From Rhodobiaceae bacterium (lineage in GTDB: Bacteria; Pseudomonadota; Alphaproteobacteria; RS24), in the NCBI GenBank assembly GCA_002683515.1, contig NYTN01000025.1, positions 1 through 7,976 on the forward strand: DNA of 7,976 nt, given 5' to 3'. Both the position numbers and the translations under genes were made by a program. This document shows, one piece after another, positions 5,296 through 7,976 of the stretch (its first letter is position 1; each line of letters begins with the position of its first letter). The notes under the pieces were generated by a model. It worked only from the letters and a program-made list of their open reading frames with translations. It was not told the origin of the DNA and ran no database searches.

Positions 5296-7542
5296 ATGTC
5301 TGAAGAGCAGCAAAGTCTTACCGGCCGCAAACCCCTGCCGCCAATCCCTGAGCCGGGACTCAACGAAGCTTCGTTAGAAAGTTTTGTTCCGCATCGCCCT
5401 ATCCGTCCCAGGAAAACTGAGGGAGGAAAGGTGTTTAATTTAAAATCTGAGTTTGAACCAGCAGGTGACCAACCCAAAGCCATTAATGAACTTTTGAAGG
5501 GGATAAATAATGGCGAAATTGATCAGGTATTGCTCGGTGTCACGGGATCAGGAAAAACCTTTTCTATGGCGCAAATTATCGCCCATACAGGCCGCCCCGC
5601 TTTAATACTCGCCCCAAACAAAACTCTTGCTGCACAACTTTACGGCGAGTTTAAAAGCTTTTTTCCAAATAATGCTGTCGAATATTTTGTATCATATTAT
5701 GATTATTACCAGCCCGAGGCCTATGTTGCCCGAACGGACACATATATAGAAAAAGAAAGTAATATTAACGAGCAGATTGATCGAATGCGACATGCCGCTA
5801 CACGGGGGCTTCTTGAGCGCGATGACATCATTATCGTCGCCTCTGTTTCTTGTATTTACGGTATCGGTTCAGTCGAAACTTACACGGAAATGAGTTTCGA
5901 TTTAGAAGTCGGTAAAAATATACCTCGAAATCAATTACTGGCGGATTTGGTAACTCTTCAATATACCCGAAACGAGCTAGGTTTTGCACGCGGTGACTTC
6001 AGGGTTCGTGGGGATACAATCGAGTTATTTCCAGCACACTGTGAAGACCGCGCGTGGCGAATAGAAATGTTCGGAGACGAAATTGAGGCCTTAACTGAGT
6101 TCGACCCTCTTACCGGTAATAAGATGGGGTCTCTCGATTTTGTGCGGGTCTATGCCAATAGCCACTATGTTACACCGCGCCCGACACTCAATCAGGCTGT
6201 GCAACGCATTAAAAAGGATTTACAAATTCGGCTAAAGGAATTTGAAGCTGCCGGGCGTTTACTAGAGGCCCAGCGTCTTGAGCAACGCACTGAATTTGAT
6301 ATCGAAATGCTAGAAGCCACAGGTTCTTGTGCCGGAATTGAAAACTACTCACGCTATCTCACAGGCCGAAAAGCCGGAGAGCCGCCCCCAACGCTTTATG
6401 AATATCTGCCTGATAATGCAATTCTATTTACCGATGAAAGCCATGTGACCGTGCCACAAATTGGCGGTATGTTTAAAGGCGACTTTAGGCGAAAATCAAC
6501 ACTTGCAGAATTCGGTTTCCGCCTGCCTAGTTGTGTTGATAATCGTCCTATGAAATTTGAAGAATGGGATTTGATGCGCCCGCAAAGTATTCATGTTTCA
6601 GCAACTCCCGGTCCTTGGGAAATGAACCAGACCGGCGGGGTTTTCGTCGAACAGGTTATCCGACCAACAGGGTTGATTGATCCGGTATGCGATATAAGAC
6701 CAGCAAAATCTCAAGTCGATGATTTAATTTCGGAATGTCATGAGGCTGTAAAGAAAAATCACCGCGTCCTTGTCACGACACTCACAAAGCGCATGGCTGA
6801 GGATTTAACCGAATATATGCATGAGCAAGGACTTCGTGTCCGGTATATGCATTCCGATATTGATACACTTGAACGAATTGAAATTGTTCGAGATTTGCGT
6901 ATGGGCGCATATGATATTTTGATTGGGATTAACTTGCTGAGAGAGGGGCTTGATATTCCTGAATGTGCATTGGTCGCTATTCTTGATGCTGATAAGGAAG
7001 GTTTTTTAAGGTCAGAGACTTCACTCATTCAGACCATAGGCCGCGCCGCGCGGAACATTGACGGACGCGTCTTGCTGTATGCCGATAAAATGACAGGCTC
7101 AATGGAACGCGCATTAGCGGAGACTAAAAGACGACGCGAAAAACAAAACTCCCATAATGAGGCTAATAATATCACCCCTGCATCTGTGCAAAAGAATATC
7201 GGTGATCTTCTTGAGGGCATGACTGATGCTCAGGATAATATGGCGCCAGGACCTTATCGTGTAAAAGAAGGCATGGCGGAAGCACAAGCACCTCTGCTTG
7301 GCGATAATCTACGCACGCATATTGAGCAGCTTGTAAAGAAAATGCAAACAGCTGCATCAGACCTTGAGTTTGAAGAGGCGGCTCGTTTACGCGATGAGAT
7401 TAAGCGATTACAACAAACTGAATTAGTCGTAGCTAATGATCCACTCGCCCGGCCCGCTGAAGTTGAAAAAAGAGTTTCAGAAGCAACTGGCTCCAAGATG
7501 GGTAAAAAATGGACACCCAAAAAACACCGTCGTTCTCGCTAG
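5296..7542 (+). CDS. uvrB: Excinuclease ABC subunit UvrB
   Basis: UvrB is the central damage-verification helicase-like protein of nucleotide excision repair. It is loaded by UvrA, clamps one strand and recruits UvrC. From the chosen start it is 748 residues long (E. coli 673). Walker A is GVTGSGKT at 81-88. The damage-probing beta-hairpin follows Y130 in YFVSYYDYYQPEAYVARTDT. Walker B DESH is at 380-383, with the following VTVPQIGGMFKGDFRRK stretch. Helicase motifs INLLREGLDIPE (from 545) and QTIGRAARN (579-587) are intact. The UVR domain that contacts UvrC lies at about 675-710 (HIEQLVKKMQ...EFEEAARLRDEIKRL). The conserved core begins with FNLKSEFEPAGDQ near residue 47, so there is a proline-rich extension of about 40 residues and a basic C-terminal tail. 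The frame stays open up to an ATG at 5218, but that lead is hydrophobic and unlike UvrB, so ATG 5296 is preferred. Neither start has a well-spaced Shine-Dalgarno. The SDR gene follows after 24 nt. Confidence 0.96.
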   Translation: MSEEQQSLTGRKPLPPIPEPGLNEASLESFVPHRPIRPRKTEGGKVFNLKSEFEPAGDQPKAINELLKGINNGEIDQVLLGVTGSGKTFSMAQIIAHTGRPALILAPNKTLAAQLYGEFKSFFPNNAVEYFVSYYDYYQPEAYVARTDTYIEKESNINEQIDRMRHAATRGLLERDDIIIVASVSCIYGIGSVETYTEMSFDLEVGKNIPRNQLLADLVTLQYTRNELGFARGDFRVRGDTIELFPAHCEDRAWRIEMFGDEIEALTEFDPLTGNKMGSLDFVRVYANSHYVTPRPTLNQAVQRIKKDLQIRLKEFEAAGRLLEAQRLEQRTEFDIEMLEATGSCAGIENYSRYLTGRKAGEPPPTLYEYLPDNAILFTDESHVTVPQIGGMFKGDFRRKSTLAEFGFRLPSCVDNRPMKFEEWDLMRPQSIHVSATPGPWEMNQTGGVFVEQVIRPTGLIDPVCDIRPAKSQVDDLISECHEAVKKNHRVLVTTLTKRMAEDLTEYMHEQGLRVRYMHSDIDTLERIEIVRDLRMGAYDILIGINLLREGLDIPECALVAILDADKEGFLRSETSLIQTIGRAARNIDGRVLLYADKMTGSMERALAETKRRREKQNSHNEANNITPASVQKNIGDLLEGMTDAQDNMAPGPYRVKEGMAEAQAPLLGDNLRTHIEQLVKKMQTAASDLEFEEAARLRDEIKRLQQTELVVANDPLARPAEVEKRVSEATGSKMGKKWTPKKHRRSR

Positions 7543-7566
7543 CATATAAATCATTAAGGAATTCTT

Positions 7567-7976
7567 ATGACCAAAACAGTTTTGATAACAGGCGCCGCTC
7601 ACAGAATTGGTCGCGCTGTTGCGTTGGGTTTGGCTGAGGATGGCTGGAATATAGCCATACATTATAGTAACTCCGCGAACGCCGCCAATAAACTGGCTCA
7701 AATTATTACTGATAAAGGAGGAAATGCTGAGACGCTACAAGCTAATCTCGGTGATGCTTGTGAAGCAAGCAATCTTATTTCTCGTGCAGTTGAAACTTTA
7801 GGCCCTTTATCTGCTTTAATTAATAATGCTTCGGTTTTTGAACATGACGAAGTAACAACCTTGACGGATGATAGCTGGGATATGCATTTAAATGTTAATT
7901 TAAAAGCTCCTGCTATACTGATGCGCGACTTCGCTAATCAAGCAAAGGCGGGGGGTAATATTATTAATATTATCGA
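7567..7976 (+). CDS. SDR family oxidoreductase, pteridine-reductase-like (partial)
   Basis: The gene runs off the right edge; 136 residues are visible of a protein that is usually about 240-260. It is a short-chain dehydrogenase/reductase with an NAD(P)-binding Rossmann fold. The cofactor motif is TGAAHRIG at 8-15, where the classical TGxxxGIG pattern has Arg in place of the second Gly. The fold continues with NNAS at 86-89 (classical NNAG), and VNLKAP at 110-115 carries the conserved Asn of helix 4 (N111). The TGAxxRIG plus NNAS combination is characteristic of the FolM/PTR1 pteridine (dihydrobiopterin/dihydrofolate) reductase-like branch. A role in pterin reduction is therefore the best guess, but not proven. 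The catalytic Ser and YxxxK lie beyond the window. ATG 7567 has AAGGA (7556-7560) with 6 nt spacing, a good ribosome binding site. It lies 24 nt after the uvrB stop on the same strand, so it is probably co-transcribed with uvrB. Confidence 0.9.
   Translation, partial: MTKTVLITGAAHRIGRAVALGLAEDGWNIAIHYSNSANAANKLAQIITDKGGNAETLQANLGDACEASNLISRAVETLGPLSALINNASVFEHDEVTTLTDDSWDMHLNVNLKAPAILMRDFANQAKAGGNIINII

Noticed and set aside
6759..7520. Several 60-90 codon minus-strand frames within uvrB
   Set aside because: They lie opposite intact UvrB helicase and UVR domains and look like serine/arginine-rich antisense translations.

Overview
The window looks like ordinary chromosomal housekeeping DNA from an alphaproteobacterium of moderate, AT-leaning base composition. 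The evidence for the lineage is indirect: carB followed by greA, an Lrp/AsnC regulator divergent from trxB, an aspartate/prephenate-type class I aminotransferase that reads very like rhizobial and rhodobacterial homologues, and a UvrB with an N-terminal extension followed by a pteridine-reductase-like SDR. I cannot place it to genus. No rRNA, tRNA, CRISPR array, insertion sequence or phage gene was seen.

Layout. Positions 1-983 hold the 3' part of carB (large subunit of carbamoyl-phosphate synthase), cut by the left edge. greA follows on the same strand at 1081-1554 after a 97-nt leader. An Lrp/AsnC regulator (1600-2064, minus) converges on greA and diverges from trxB (2224-3174, plus) across a 159-nt AT-rich promoter region. 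trxB converges, with only 12 nt between stop codons, on a two-gene minus-strand unit: a class I aminotransferase (3582-4793) and then a small PcaC-like carboxymuconolactone decarboxylase family gene (3187-3561). A gap of about 500 nt (4794-5295) follows. It holds no confident gene, but the minus strand carries two adjoining hydrophobic open frames that may be the remains of a small membrane-protein gene. uvrB (5296-7542, plus) comes next. Last, 24 nt downstream of uvrB, is the start of an SDR oxidoreductase gene (7567 to the right edge).

How the genes relate. The functions are core ones: pyrimidine/arginine precursor synthesis (CarB), rescue of backtracked RNA polymerase (GreA), thioredoxin-based thiol redox (TrxB), amino-acid transamination (the aminotransferase), nucleotide excision repair (UvrB), and probably pterin or general carbonyl reduction (SDR). 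The Lrp-type regulator shares a control region with trxB and may regulate itself, trxB or both; this is inferred from position only.

Nothing here amounts to a new system. The items most worth a second look are the possible decayed gene and its inverted repeat in 4912-5221, the lrp/trxB divergent control region, and the pairing of a PcaC-like protein with the aminotransferase.
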